From Paenibacillus timonensis (GTDB taxonomy: Bacteria > Bacillota > Bacilli > Paenibacillales > Paenibacillaceae): 41,306 nucleotides of DNA. The DNA is taken from positions 1 through 41,306 of the forward strand of contig NZ_JAKSXN010000051.1 in NCBI RefSeq assembly GCF_022427145.1, written 5' to 3'. The notes beneath the pieces are model-generated. The model saw only the letters and a program-made list of their open reading frames with translations, was not told the origin of the DNA and searched no databases. Of this stretch, positions 25,108 to 33,529 are shown piece after piece. Positions within the stretch are counted from its first letter, which is position 1. Every line of letters starts with the position of its first letter. Position numbers and translations under genes: made by a program.

Positions 25108-25728
25108 CTAGGAAGGTGTATTGGCCCGTTCCCATATCTGTTTCAGTTTATCCGCTAACTCCGGATCCTCTTGCTGGGCTGCCGAGAAGAGGTATTCTTT
25201 ATCCAGATTCTCTAGCTGTGCCGCCAGCAAGAAGATGGCCCACTCCTCGCTGCGCTTGTCATTCCAGTATATGGCGGCTTTTAGACGGTCCAGCACCAAA
25301 TCCTCGATCCCAATAACATAGCAATATCCTTCGGGCGTGCTCAGCTTGATGATTTTATCTTTTGATCCCGCCAGAGTAGCGCTTGGGATCTCAATTGGCA
25401 TATCCAATTCCTGTGCATAATAATGCCTGCGATCAGATGCCCGTTCAAAACCCAGCAGCTCAAATAACCGGCGCGCTAAATCGTCACGAATCAATACCAA
25501 ATCGATATCCGCCGTTTTATAACTGCCCGAAGTGTACAATTCCACCGCATGTCCTCCCACAATGACGGCAGGATCAGCTCCGACCTCATCGAGCAGCGGA
25601 GTCAAGATCCCCATGGCATAAAATTCTTTCCAGTTCGCACGCTCAGGATCGACAGCAAGCTCATGCAAGCGTTGTTTGGCCACAATTAATTTTTCACGAA
25701 ACCCTTCACTTTCCCATACGGTAGACAA
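25108..25728 (-). CDS. Nucleotidyltransferase-like protein (DUF6036/AbiEii-like), possible toxin-antitoxin partner
   Basis: The 206-residue protein has the minimal nucleotidyltransferase signature VIVGGHAVELYTSG followed by TADIDLVLI at about 55-80, the GG motif and paired aspartates of the polymerase-beta-like fold. The C-terminal helical half has DRLKAAIYWNDKRSEEWAI. Related families include DUF6036 and AbiEii/type IV toxins, as well as housekeeping enzymes, so a toxin role is not proven. The start is TTG at 25728 with GGAGGG 6 nt upstream. It follows a 69-residue gene by 19 bp in an independent unit with its own promoter, the usual look of a two-gene cassette. Confidence 0.75.
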   Translation of the reverse strand: MSTVWESEGFREKLIVAKQRLHELAVDPERANWKEFYAMGILTPLLDEVGADPAVIVGGHAVELYTSGSYKTADIDLVLIRDDLARRLFELLGFERASDRRHYYAQELDMPIEIPSATLAGSKDKIIKLSTPEGYCYVIGIEDLVLDRLKAAIYWNDKRSEEWAIFLLAAQLENLDKEYLFSAAQQEDPELADKLKQIWERANTPS

Positions 25729-25747
25729 TGACGTCCCTCCCCGGTTT

Positions 25748-25957
25748 TTAGCGCAAGGTCCATTCTCTCTCGCTGTCGATTTGGATACGCCCTTCCGAAA
25801 GACTCTTCAAAAAGCGACTTCTCACGCTCCGCATCAACAGCTCCATTTCGGCCTCCGAACGCGCAGGCTTTAAAGAAACCGAAGTCTGGATGATCTGTTT
25901 CTGCCTCTTCCGGCTAACCGGGCGTATCATCTCCGAAATATCCACCTGCCGCATCAT
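25748..25957 (-). CDS. Small basic protein upstream of the nucleotidyltransferase-like gene
   Basis: A 69-residue protein with high Arg/Lys content, starting MMRQVDISEMIRPVSRKRQ after a strong GAGGAGGG site, and predicted mainly helical with a middle segment EAEMELLMRSVRSRFLKSL. I do not recognise the family. Size, position 19 bp before the nucleotidyltransferase-like gene and shared promoter fit an antitoxin or accessory subunit, which is inference only. Confidence 0.65.
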   Translation of the reverse strand: MMRQVDISEMIRPVSRKRQKQIIQTSVSLKPARSEAEMELLMRSVRSRFLKSLSEGRIQIDSEREWTLR

Positions 25958-25999
25958 CCAACCCTCCTCGTTCGCCGATTCGTCTAATAAGTTACCTAT

Positions 26000-26028
26000 A
26001 AAATAGCTTAATGGGCATCAAAATACAA
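26000..26028 (-). promoter_or_regulatory. Candidate promoter of the two-gene nucleotidyltransferase cassette
   Basis: TTGTAT (26023-26028), 17-nt spacer and TATTTT (26000-26005) on the minus strand, in the 83-bp gap after the ABC-2 ATPase gene. Both hexamers are only partial matches. Confidence 0.45.
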
Positions 26029-26040
26029 CCACGCCTTTCA

Positions 26041-27024
26041 TTAAGAAGCCGAAAAGCTGCGGATGACCTCCTCGAACGCCGGCTCGGCCATGTCGACGTC
26101 ATCGATGTCGCCCCAACCGCCCAGCAGCCGGATGATCTCCATCGTTCCGATCTCATGCCGGTTCGCTTCGACGACCACCATGCCTTCCTCGGTGTCCGTC
26201 ACCCGAAACGGCAGTCTCCCCGTCTCCGCTTCCTCCGGTACCCGAAAGGGGCCGCGGAATTTGACGCGAATCACCGTCGGCAAACCGATCTGTTCCCGCA
26301 GGGCCGGAATCGTACCGTCGTAGGTCAGCCTGCCTTGATCGATGACCATCACGCGGTTGCAAAGCTGCTCGATGTCGTCCATGTCGTGGGTCGTGAGCAA
26401 GATAGTTTTGCCGAAATCCCGGTTCAGCTTCTGCAAAAATTGCCGGATATTTCGCTTGGCATGCACATCAAGTCCGATCGTCGGCTCGTCGAGGAACAAC
26501 AGGTCCGGATCATGCAGCATCGCCGCCGCAATGTCGGCCCGCATCCGTTGACCCAGCGACAGCTTGCGGACCGGGGTCAACCAGAACTCGCGCAGATCCA
26601 GCAGCTCGGCGAATTGATCCAAGCGCTGCACCTTCTCCGCTCCGCCGACGCCGTACATCTCCGCCAGAATATCGTAGGAATCCTTCACCGGCAAATCCCA
26701 CCACAGTTGACTGCGCTGTCCGAATACCACGCCAAGTTGACGCACCGCCTGCCGCCGGTCCCGGTGCGGATTAACGCCGCCAACCGTCACCTCTCCCGAG
26801 GTCGGGTGCAATATGCCGGTGAGCATTTTGATCGTCGTCGATTTACCTGCCCCATTCGGCCCGATGTATCCGACGAATTCCCCGCGCTCGACCTGGAAGC
26901 TGATGCCCCGCACCGCCTCCTTCAATCGGTATTCCCGCGAAAACAACGTGCGGAGCCCGGAAAATTTCCCTTCGCGTACAACGGGGGTTTTGAAATCCTT
27001 CGTTAAGTTTTGTACTTCAATCAT
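26041..27024 (-). CDS. ABC-2 type exporter ATP-binding protein
   Basis: The 327-residue ATPase has Walker A GPNGAGKST at 55-63, the Q-loop region VVFGQRSQLWWDLPV, signature LSLGQRMRADIAAAML (S-L-G-Q form) and Walker B LLFLDEPTIGLD. An accessory domain of about 90 residues follows the nucleotide-binding domain, as in DrrA/CcmA-like exporters. It is the last gene of a three-gene operon with two membrane subunits. The WWDLPV form is typical of the Firmicutes exporters that pair with two ABC-2 permeases of about 265 residues. Substrate unknown. Confidence 0.9.
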   Translation of the reverse strand: MIEVQNLTKDFKTPVVREGKFSGLRTLFSREYRLKEAVRGISFQVERGEFVGYIGPNGAGKSTTIKMLTGILHPTSGEVTVGGVNPHRDRRQAVRQLGVVFGQRSQLWWDLPVKDSYDILAEMYGVGGAEKVQRLDQFAELLDLREFWLTPVRKLSLGQRMRADIAAAMLHDPDLLFLDEPTIGLDVHAKRNIRQFLQKLNRDFGKTILLTTHDMDDIEQLCNRVMVIDQGRLTYDGTIPALREQIGLPTVIRVKFRGPFRVPEEAETGRLPFRVTDTEEGMVVVEANRHEIGTMEIIRLLGGWGDIDDVDMAEPAFEEVIRSFSAS

Positions 27025-27040
27025 CTTCGTCCCACTCCCC

Positions 27041-27853
27041 TTAGCTTCCCGTACTCTGGTATTTGGTGATGCCGTACCTCCAAAACCGCAGGCTGGCGAA
27101 TAAGCAGATGGCGGCGATGCCCGCCGTTGCCGCGATCACCCACGGTCCCATGTCTCCGCGCAAAATGTACAATGAAGGCACGTAGTTGACGAAGCCGACC
27201 GGGATGGCGAACAACAGCAGCGAGGACATCCATTTCGGATACAAGGTCAGCGGGTACTGCGCGGCGGTACGGGCCGCATCCTCCGTAATGTTCTGCAGCT
27301 CGACGATCCGGGTCGTCCAGAAGCCCAGCGTAGCGGTGGCCAGCCCGATCGAGAACAGAATGACCGCCCCGGTCAGGATGATGAACAGCGTCACGATCAC
27401 AGCGGTCCAGCCAACTTGTCCGCTGCGCATCATCGCTCCCAGCGCCCAGCAGAGAATGACTCCGCCCTGCAGCACCTCGGCGGGCATCAGCCGGAGCTTC
27501 AGCGGCATCAACGCCAAGAGCAGCGGCATCGGCCGGGTAAGCAGTTGATCGAGTTCGCCGCCGACGAGGTATTTTTCCAAATGATGCACTTCATCGGCAA
27601 ACGTGCGGTAGATCGTTTTGGATAACGTCATCACCGCAAACAGGTACCCGATCTCGTACACCGACCACCCCCGGATCGCGCCAAAGCGGTCCAACACGAT
27701 GGCGACCATCAGAAATTCGGAGATTTGAACCAGCGCGGCCAGCAAGGTGCCTACAATAAAGTTGAACTTGTATTGCATCCGGCTCCGGATGGTCGTGCGA
27801 ACGAGCAGTCCGTATAGTCTTAGCCAGGAGCGTAATTTCGCTGCTGAGATCAT
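27041..27853 (-). CDS. ABC-2 type exporter permease, second subunit
   Basis: The 270-residue permease has six likely helices and an EVHHLEKYLVGGELDQLLTRP coupling-type segment near residues 80-100, matching the ABC-2 membrane family (DUF990-like). The ATG at 27853 overlaps the stop of the preceding permease as ATGA; longer in-frame extensions run inside that gene and are rejected. It forms a heterodimer with the neighbouring subunit, served by the downstream ATPase. Confidence 0.85.
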   Translation of the reverse strand: MISAAKLRSWLRLYGLLVRTTIRSRMQYKFNFIVGTLLAALVQISEFLMVAIVLDRFGAIRGWSVYEIGYLFAVMTLSKTIYRTFADEVHHLEKYLVGGELDQLLTRPMPLLLALMPLKLRLMPAEVLQGGVILCWALGAMMRSGQVGWTAVIVTLFIILTGAVILFSIGLATATLGFWTTRIVELQNITEDAARTAAQYPLTLYPKWMSSLLLFAIPVGFVNYVPSLYILRGDMGPWVIAATAGIAAICLFASLRFWRYGITKYQSTGS

Positions 27854-28638
27854 CCCCCTTGCACCTCCACTTTCCTCCGAAGCAACCGGGTGGCCAAGAG
27901 GCATAGCAAGGTCATCAGGGCGCACCAAAATACCGTCCCCCATAATGCGAAGACGTTTCCGTTTCCGAGATACAGCGTTGTCGGCACATACAGCAAATAA
28001 GGGTACGGCGTGAGCCATGCGAAGGATTCAAGCCATCCGGGCAGCCATTCCAGCGGAATAAAAAAGCCGGCCAGCAAATTGACCAGTGCGTGATGCCCCC
28101 AGTAAAACCATGACGACTCGGTGGTCCATAATGCACTGATCCCGATGAGATAGTTGATGCAAATGGATAAGTAGGAGGCTCCAAGCAAGCCGGCGACGGT
28201 GAACAGAACGGCGATTCCATCGCCTGGAACCGGTAGGGAAAAGACGAAAAAATACAGGAGATAAATCGGGATGGATTTGTAGACGAGCTGGTAGGCGATT
28301 TGCCCCCATTCCTTGGCCATCGCGTGGGTGAAAAGGTGAATGGGCCGCATCAGATCCAGGGCGATTTGCCCGGTCCTGACGGATTGCGGAATACCGAGGC
28401 CGTTCGTGATGAAGCTGGTGATCCAGAGGGCGGACTGCGTGAAGGCGATGTAAGCGACCATGCCTTGCGTTCCGTAGGTTCCCAGCGAGTGGTCCCGGCC
28501 CAGCCCGATCCAGATGCACGCGTACATAAAGCCGAACATGGCGCTTGCGACATTATGCACCAGGTGGGCTCCGCGGTACTGCACATTGCGGGCGTAGGCT
28601 TTGGAAGCCAGGGTGAAATAAAGCCCAGGGTTAAACAT
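27850..28638 (-). CDS. ABC-2 type exporter permease, first subunit
   Basis: The 262-residue subunit has six likely helices and resembles its neighbour in length and layout (LRPIHLFTHAMAKEWG corresponds to the Arg-Pro motif there). GGAGGTG 4 nt before the ATG at 28638 fixes the start; the frame is open upstream but without a site. It leads the operon permease-permease-ATPase. Two small adjacent stem-loops (28663-28682 and 28686-28702) lie in the leader just upstream. Confidence 0.85.
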   Translation of the reverse strand: MFNPGLYFTLASKAYARNVQYRGAHLVHNVASAMFGFMYACIWIGLGRDHSLGTYGTQGMVAYIAFTQSALWITSFITNGLGIPQSVRTGQIALDLMRPIHLFTHAMAKEWGQIAYQLVYKSIPIYLLYFFVFSLPVPGDGIAVLFTVAGLLGASYLSICINYLIGISALWTTESSWFYWGHHALVNLLAGFFIPLEWLPGWLESFAWLTPYPYLLYVPTTLYLGNGNVFALWGTVFWCALMTLLCLLATRLLRRKVEVQGG

Positions 28639-28849
28639 TTGACACCTCCGATAAGCATGTTTAGAGCGAATCGTATCGCTCTCCCGGACGGATGACCCGT
28701 CCACTTCAGACAAGGCGAATATGAAAGAAGGACATTAGCATACCGCAATAATACGGGCGTGGCAAGTAAATTTTTCCTTTTGGCGTGTTTCTCCCGGCTC
28801 ATCCCTATTCCGATTGTTGGACAGCTCCAAGCCAAGATCAGGCAACAAA

Positions 28850-29034
28850 TGTATGCGAAAAATCGAATAGAATGGAGAGATTCCGAAAATTCCAATGAAT
28901 TGTAGATGAAATTTCATACACATTCTCGCCTCATCAGGTATTAGGCACAGAATCTGTATGAAAAACCGAATAGAATGGAGAAATTTTGCCGCCGTCCGCA
29001 TTTTGTATATGAAAAAACGAACACAATTCAACGC
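28850..29034. repeat. Alternating imperfect repeat with a period of about 50 bp
   Basis: Units begin TGTA at 28850, 28901, 28955 and 29004. Units 1 and 3 share CGAATAGAATGGAGA and flanking bases; units 2 and 4 share TGTAxATGAAA followed by ACACA and TTC. The order is therefore A-B-A-B with spacings of 51, 54 and 49 bp. Frames across it encode only repetitive hydrophobic peptides and are not taken as genes. It fills most of the 450-bp gap between the ABC-2 operon and the galactosidase terminator. Confidence 0.75.
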
Positions 29035-29036
29035 AA

Positions 29037-29074
29037 ATAACCCCAACCCATTTCTCACAGTAGGCTGGGGTTAT
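29037..29074 (-). terminator. Terminator after the galactosidase operon
   Basis: ATAACCCCA (29037-29045) pairs with TGGGGTTAT (29066-29074), with TTTG after it on the minus strand, 12 bp beyond the first GH36 stop. The T-tract is short. Confidence 0.6.
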
Positions 29075-29086
29075 CCGTAGACAACG

Positions 29087-31195
29087 CTATGCTTCGCGAA
29101 TTCGGTACAGCAGGCTGTCAAAGTCGCCGCGCAGCGGGAGCTCGAGGCCGATTTGCATCAGGCTCCGGCCGCTCCGGGTGCCGGGTTGCCCTTCGATCGC
29201 GTAGGATTTATCCGGCGCCAGGCCTTGCAGGCATAAGCGGGGCAGGTGGTCGCCCAGCCGCTGCGAATGCAGGAAGGCCAGCAGCACGCTGTCCCCGCGG
29301 GCTTCATCCACGTATTGGACCGCCGTCACGCCCAGGTGGTCCAGCGCATCCAGCCGGTACTGATCGCCGAACTGCACCAGCGGACGGATCTCCTTGTATT
29401 GCCGGACGAAGCCGGCCGCCTCTTCGAGCTCCGCGTCGCTCCAGTGGTTCAGGTTCGCGCCGATGCCCAGCGTTCCCGTCATGGCGCTGTGGAACCGGTA
29501 CGGCAGCGACAGAACGCGGCGGTTCATCCCGGTAGGGGACTCGGTCACCCAACAGGTCATCATCTTCGGCGCATAAACATAGGAGAAGCCCTCTTGAATG
29601 CTTAGCCGGTCAAACGCATCGGTATTATCGCTGGGCCAGGCCTGGTCGGCATATCGGAAGATGCCGAGGTCGATCCGCGAGCCCCCGCCGGCGCAGGTCT
29701 CGAATTCCACGTGCGGGAAACGCCGGCGAAGCTCGGCCCAAATCTCATATAGGCTTTGCACGTGGCGAATCCAGATCTCCTTCTGGCGGTTCAGCGGGTG
29801 ATCCTTCATGCCCGGCTCCGTCACCGTCCGGTTCATGTCCCATTTGATGAACTTGATTTGGTGCCGGCTCAGCAGGTCGGTCATGAACTCCAGGATGTAA
29901 CTTTTGACCTCCGGTTTGGAGATGTTGAGGAGCAACTGGTTGCGCAGCTCCGTCCGTCCCCGGGTCGGAAAATGGTACACCCAATCCGGATGGCTCCGGT
30001 ACAGGTCGCTGTCCGGGTTTACCGCTTCGGGCTCCACCCAGATCCCGAATTCCATGCCAAGCTCGTGCACCCGATCGATTAACTCGCCAAGCCCGTTCGG
30101 GAACTTCTCCCGGTTGACGACCCAATCGCCGAGTCCCGCACGGTCGTGGTTACGCGCCCCGAACCAGCCGTCGTCGACGACGAACAACTCGACGCCCAGC
30201 TTGGCCGCCCGCTCCGCCAGGGCCATTTGATCCTGCGCGTTTACATCGAAATACGTCGCTTCCCAGGAGTTGTACAGCACCTTGCGCGGCTCCCGGCTCG
30301 GCAGTACGTGATGATGCTGATAGCGATGCAGTTGCCGGCTCATCCCGCCGAACCCGGCGGCGCTGTAACCGCCGATGAACATCGGTGCCGCAAAGGTCTC
30401 GCCGGGGCCGAGCAGCCACGTGCTGTCGAAGTCGTGGATGCCGCCGGTTACGCGCGCGAGACCAAACGCGGTTCGTTCGGCGACGATCTTCCAGTTGCCG
30501 CTCCACGCCAGCGCCCCGAACCAGACGTCGCCGCGGTCCTCCGCCGCCGTCCCGTCATCGACGGCAAACCACGGGTTGGCATGGCCGTCCGTAAAGCCGC
30601 GCCGCGACTCCAGCACTTTTTTTCCCTCGGAAAGGAACGTCCGGCGCAACTGAAATTCGCCTGCCCATTTGCCGGTCACGTGCGTGAACCGGCAGTCCCG
30701 CAGCACCGGCATCGTCCAGGCTGCCGATTGGATCGTCTCCAGCAGCACCGGCTCGTCGCCTAAATTCGCGAAGCTAACGGATCGTTCCAGCACGTCGTGC
30801 TCGGAAATGGCCGCATAACTCAAGCGAACCTCGAACGGATATACCTCATCCCGAAACGTCAATGTCAGCGTTTCCTTCCCATTTTGCCGATCCACCAGGC
30901 ATCCGGTATATTGGGGGCAAAAATCACGCACGCCGTCCGGCCAAGTCACTTTCAGCGACGGTTCGACATAGCCGACGCCGCCCCAGAAACTGAACTCTTC
31001 CACCTCCCGTTCGATCTCCGCGTCAAAGGAGCTATGCCCCCACGTCCCGAGCAGCGGCAGCGCCTCCGCCGGATCAATGGGCGCCCCCCAGTACAAATGC
31101 TGCAGGCGGCCCTTCTCATTGATGCCAAACACATATGAGCTACCGTTCGTTTGCAGCGCGAAACCTTTATTTTGCTCATCCACCCAAATGGCCAT
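29087..31195 (-). CDS. Alpha-galactosidase, GH36 (RafA/AgaA type)
   Basis: The 702-residue enzyme should hydrolyse terminal alpha-1,6-galactose from melibiose, raffinose and related sugars in the cytoplasm, as there is no signal peptide. The N-terminal beta-sandwich spans about 1-300. The barrel has FVVDDGWFGAR near 340, the nucleophile Asp453 in KFIKWDMNR and the acid/base Asp523 in WPSDNTDAFDR. The 70-residue gap between them matches the structurally known GH36 enzyme AgaA. GGAAGG overlapping the end of the preceding gene supplies its ribosome site, 7 nt after that stop. It is the second gene of the galactosidase pair. Confidence 0.93.
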   Translation of the reverse strand: MAIWVDEQNKGFALQTNGSSYVFGINEKGRLQHLYWGAPIDPAEALPLLGTWGHSSFDAEIEREVEEFSFWGGVGYVEPSLKVTWPDGVRDFCPQYTGCLVDRQNGKETLTLTFRDEVYPFEVRLSYAAISEHDVLERSVSFANLGDEPVLLETIQSAAWTMPVLRDCRFTHVTGKWAGEFQLRRTFLSEGKKVLESRRGFTDGHANPWFAVDDGTAAEDRGDVWFGALAWSGNWKIVAERTAFGLARVTGGIHDFDSTWLLGPGETFAAPMFIGGYSAAGFGGMSRQLHRYQHHHVLPSREPRKVLYNSWEATYFDVNAQDQMALAERAAKLGVELFVVDDGWFGARNHDRAGLGDWVVNREKFPNGLGELIDRVHELGMEFGIWVEPEAVNPDSDLYRSHPDWVYHFPTRGRTELRNQLLLNISKPEVKSYILEFMTDLLSRHQIKFIKWDMNRTVTEPGMKDHPLNRQKEIWIRHVQSLYEIWAELRRRFPHVEFETCAGGGSRIDLGIFRYADQAWPSDNTDAFDRLSIQEGFSYVYAPKMMTCWVTESPTGMNRRVLSLPYRFHSAMTGTLGIGANLNHWSDAELEEAAGFVRQYKEIRPLVQFGDQYRLDALDHLGVTAVQYVDEARGDSVLLAFLHSQRLGDHLPRLCLQGLAPDKSYAIEGQPGTRSGRSLMQIGLELPLRGDFDSLLYRIREA

Positions 31196-31202
31196 GTCCT
31201 GA

Positions 31203-33290
31203 TCACCTTCCGCTGAGTTTGAATATTTTGGCTTCCGCCGGCGCCAGGTCTACGACCAGTTGGCCCGCGGCTTCGTGCTCCTTACCTTCCCACAAGTCAA
31301 CTACCCGGTAGTGCGCCTTCAGGTCGAGTCCCGCCCGCGCCAGAGATATCGTCTTCCGGGCCGCCGTCGTTCCGTCGAAGTTGAACGCCGCGACATACAG
31401 CGCATCGCCGCCGTTTGTCCCTGAACCGGGAGCCTCCAACACGAACACGTCGGCCGCCCGGTCGCCGAAGCCCCATTCCAGCGGCCGGAAGGTCCGCCCC
31501 AAACGGGCGACGTCCATCACCGCGCGGTTGCCGAGCCAAGCTTTGGCACGCTCCGCCGCCCCTTCCTTGCGGAAGTCGTCGCCAAGCAGCAGCAACGTTC
31601 CGGCGATGGCCGATGCCGTCAACCGGCTCCGCCCTTCATGATGGCCCGTTGCTTCCTGGTTGAAGCTCTTGTACAGCACCGTGTGGTCCGGGTCGTTGAA
31701 ACGATATAACGAATCGTTCATCCACCAGCCATAAGTCAGGGAATTCAGCAAATATTCGGTATCGCCGATTTGTCCGAACACGTCGCAGGAAATGCGGCGG
31801 CTGTGAGCAAAGGCGTACGGGAAGAGCGGCGCGATCGACAGGTTGACGAAAAACGGCCGTCCCGCCGCCTCCGGCGACAACTTCGAGGCCAAATAAGACA
31901 AGCCGCGGCGGTAAGCGGCGATTCCGGTCGTGATGGCCGGGTCATGATGCTTCCCTTCCAGCGCCCCATGCGCCATGAAGTCCAGTTTGAGGTATTCGAA
32001 GCCTTCGCGGATGACCTTCTCGGTGAACCAATCGATCCGTTGCAACGCTCCGGGATGCGTCGGATCGATCGCCAGACCGCCGGCGATGTCGGCCACGATC
32101 TCCCCTTCCGCGTCGCGGAGCAGGATCTCGCCGTACGTATACTTGCCGTCCGTTCCCTCCACTTCGCGACCGAATTGCTCCGGTCCGCCCCAGAACGCAA
32201 ACGGCGTCCAATACGTGCCCGGCTTGTGCCCGTTCGCCTGCACCCGGCGCAGCGCGTCGGCCATTTCCTCCGCCGTCAGCCGGTCCCAGAAGGCGTCGAA
32301 ATTGATATAGAGCGTGCCGTCGCTCTCAAACCCCAGCGGCTGCACCTCCCGCTTCAAAAAGTCGCTCGTCGACGTATACAGCTCGTAATCCAGCGTGCTC
32401 ATCGCCGCGGACCAGCTGTTCCAGCCGAATGGCACGCCGCCCTCCCATTTCAGCGGAGGTTCGACCGCCGCGTTGGCCCGGCCATACGCCTCCAGCCCCT
32501 CGCGGTAATCGTCGTAATACCCGGCGAATACGAGCGGAGACGCGACCCGGGGACCGTGTACATAGCCATGCGGCTGCGTATCGCGCGTCATTTCGCTGGC
32601 AGCCCCGGCATACAGCTCGAACTCGTCCAGCTTGCCGGGCTGTTCGCTTCGGATGCGGATGCCGGTTTTCCACACGTCATGGGACACCGAACCGGTCACA
32701 AAGCCTCGCCGGCTCCCCGGGAAGAAAAGCGCGGCCGCTTCGTAGCTTTCCGTCTCCCAAGGCAGCGCCTTGGCGATGTAGCGTACCCATTTATCGTTGT
32801 CGTAAGGGATGCGCAGGGCATGCAGCTGGTCCTCCCCGGACGCCCCGTTATCAGCGCCTTTTTCGAGTTCCAGCTTGGCCGACTTCAGCACCGCCATCCG
32901 GTTCAGCTTCATTCCGTCTCCGCCGGTCACGACGACCCGGATCAAAAAGAACGGCTGCCGCTCATAAAGGTAAAAATGCTGCTCAACCTCCGGCAAGCCG
33001 GTTTTTTCATGCCGAATCACCACCTGGACGCCTCGGCCGAAACGATCGTTCAGCTCCTTCGGCTCCCCGTACGCCTTATGGCTCCCGTACATCCCGGTAT
33101 GAACCTCCCGGCCTTGCCAGCGGAACGCGCTATGGATCCCGCTCCAGTTCAGCGCGCCGCGGCTGGCAAAGGCGAATTCGCCGCCGGCCAGATCATAGGT
33201 TAACCGGGCGAGGCCGTTATCCAAATGCAATTGCGTATCCGATTCCGCCCAACAGCGGACTTTTTCCGTACTCGGTCCGTCCATGGTCAT
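31203..33290 (-). CDS. Second, divergent GH36-like alpha-galactosidase/melibiase-type glycosidase
   Basis: The 695-residue protein shares the GH36/GH27 barrel layout but differs from its neighbour. YLKLDFMAHG gives the candidate nucleophile Asp437, and RRISCDVFGQIGDTEYLLNS supplies a likely acid/base Asp in the usual downstream position. The N-terminal beta domain is about 1-300. No signal peptide is evident. The start at 33290 is chosen for AAGGAG 9 nt upstream; the -10 box at 33324-33329 would place the first in-frame ATG at 33353 outside the transcript. Possible activities include alpha-galactosidase or alpha-N-acetylgalactosaminidase; specificity is uncertain. Confidence 0.85.
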   Translation of the reverse strand: MTMDGPSTEKVRCWAESDTQLHLDNGLARLTYDLAGGEFAFASRGALNWSGIHSAFRWQGREVHTGMYGSHKAYGEPKELNDRFGRGVQVVIRHEKTGLPEVEQHFYLYERQPFFLIRVVVTGGDGMKLNRMAVLKSAKLELEKGADNGASGEDQLHALRIPYDNDKWVRYIAKALPWETESYEAAALFFPGSRRGFVTGSVSHDVWKTGIRIRSEQPGKLDEFELYAGAASEMTRDTQPHGYVHGPRVASPLVFAGYYDDYREGLEAYGRANAAVEPPLKWEGGVPFGWNSWSAAMSTLDYELYTSTSDFLKREVQPLGFESDGTLYINFDAFWDRLTAEEMADALRRVQANGHKPGTYWTPFAFWGGPEQFGREVEGTDGKYTYGEILLRDAEGEIVADIAGGLAIDPTHPGALQRIDWFTEKVIREGFEYLKLDFMAHGALEGKHHDPAITTGIAAYRRGLSYLASKLSPEAAGRPFFVNLSIAPLFPYAFAHSRRISCDVFGQIGDTEYLLNSLTYGWWMNDSLYRFNDPDHTVLYKSFNQEATGHHEGRSRLTASAIAGTLLLLGDDFRKEGAAERAKAWLGNRAVMDVARLGRTFRPLEWGFGDRAADVFVLEAPGSGTNGGDALYVAAFNFDGTTAARKTISLARAGLDLKAHYRVVDLWEGKEHEAAGQLVVDLAPAEAKIFKLSGR

Positions 33291-33323
33291 CCAACTCCAC
33301 TCCTTCTCCGCATATTCGCCCTC

Positions 33324-33329
33324 ATTATA
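33324..33329 (-). promoter_or_regulatory. -10 box of the galactosidase pair
   Basis: TATAAT on the minus strand, about 35 nt before the GH36 start. The -35 region is poor (TGGAAC at 17 nt), suggesting activation. A GAAC-N7/8-GTTC-like repeat overlaps it. Confidence 0.5.
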
Positions 33330-33465
33330 AGGTCGAACTCCCCAGGGTTCCATAGAGCGATGTTCCGATCGATAGCGGGAAATGACTTTTTTGTTTACCG
33401 GTGTTCTGCCCTGGGTTGATGCGAGCTATTGTTGTTGCGGGAGTTGATGGGCAGCCCCGCTGCGC

Positions 33466-33511
33466 AAAAAAACGCGAGCCGGCGGAGGAACCCAGTCCCC
33501 CGCCGCTCGCG
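33466..33511 (-). terminator. Terminator after the solute-binding protein gene
   Basis: CGCGAGCGGCGG and CCGCCGGCTCGCG form a stem with one bulge, followed by seven T on the minus strand. It separates the transporter gene from the galactosidase unit. Confidence 0.88.
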
Positions 33512-33529
33512 TCACTCTGCCCTAGCGCT

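Noticed and set aside
27854..28018. Longer N-terminus for the second ABC-2 permease
   Set aside because: The extra 55 residues lie inside the preceding permease gene and are not hydrophobic; the ATGA overlap at 27853 is the natural start.
28735..29058. 107-codon minus-strand frame through the 50-bp repeats
   Set aside because: Its sequence is the repeat translated (recurring SIRFFIQ-like segments); no ribosome site of note.
31770..33203. 477-codon plus-strand open frame opposite the second GH36 gene
   Set aside because: Arg/Pro/His-rich composition, no domain, lies wholly antisense to a clear glycosidase gene; expected in GC-rich DNA.
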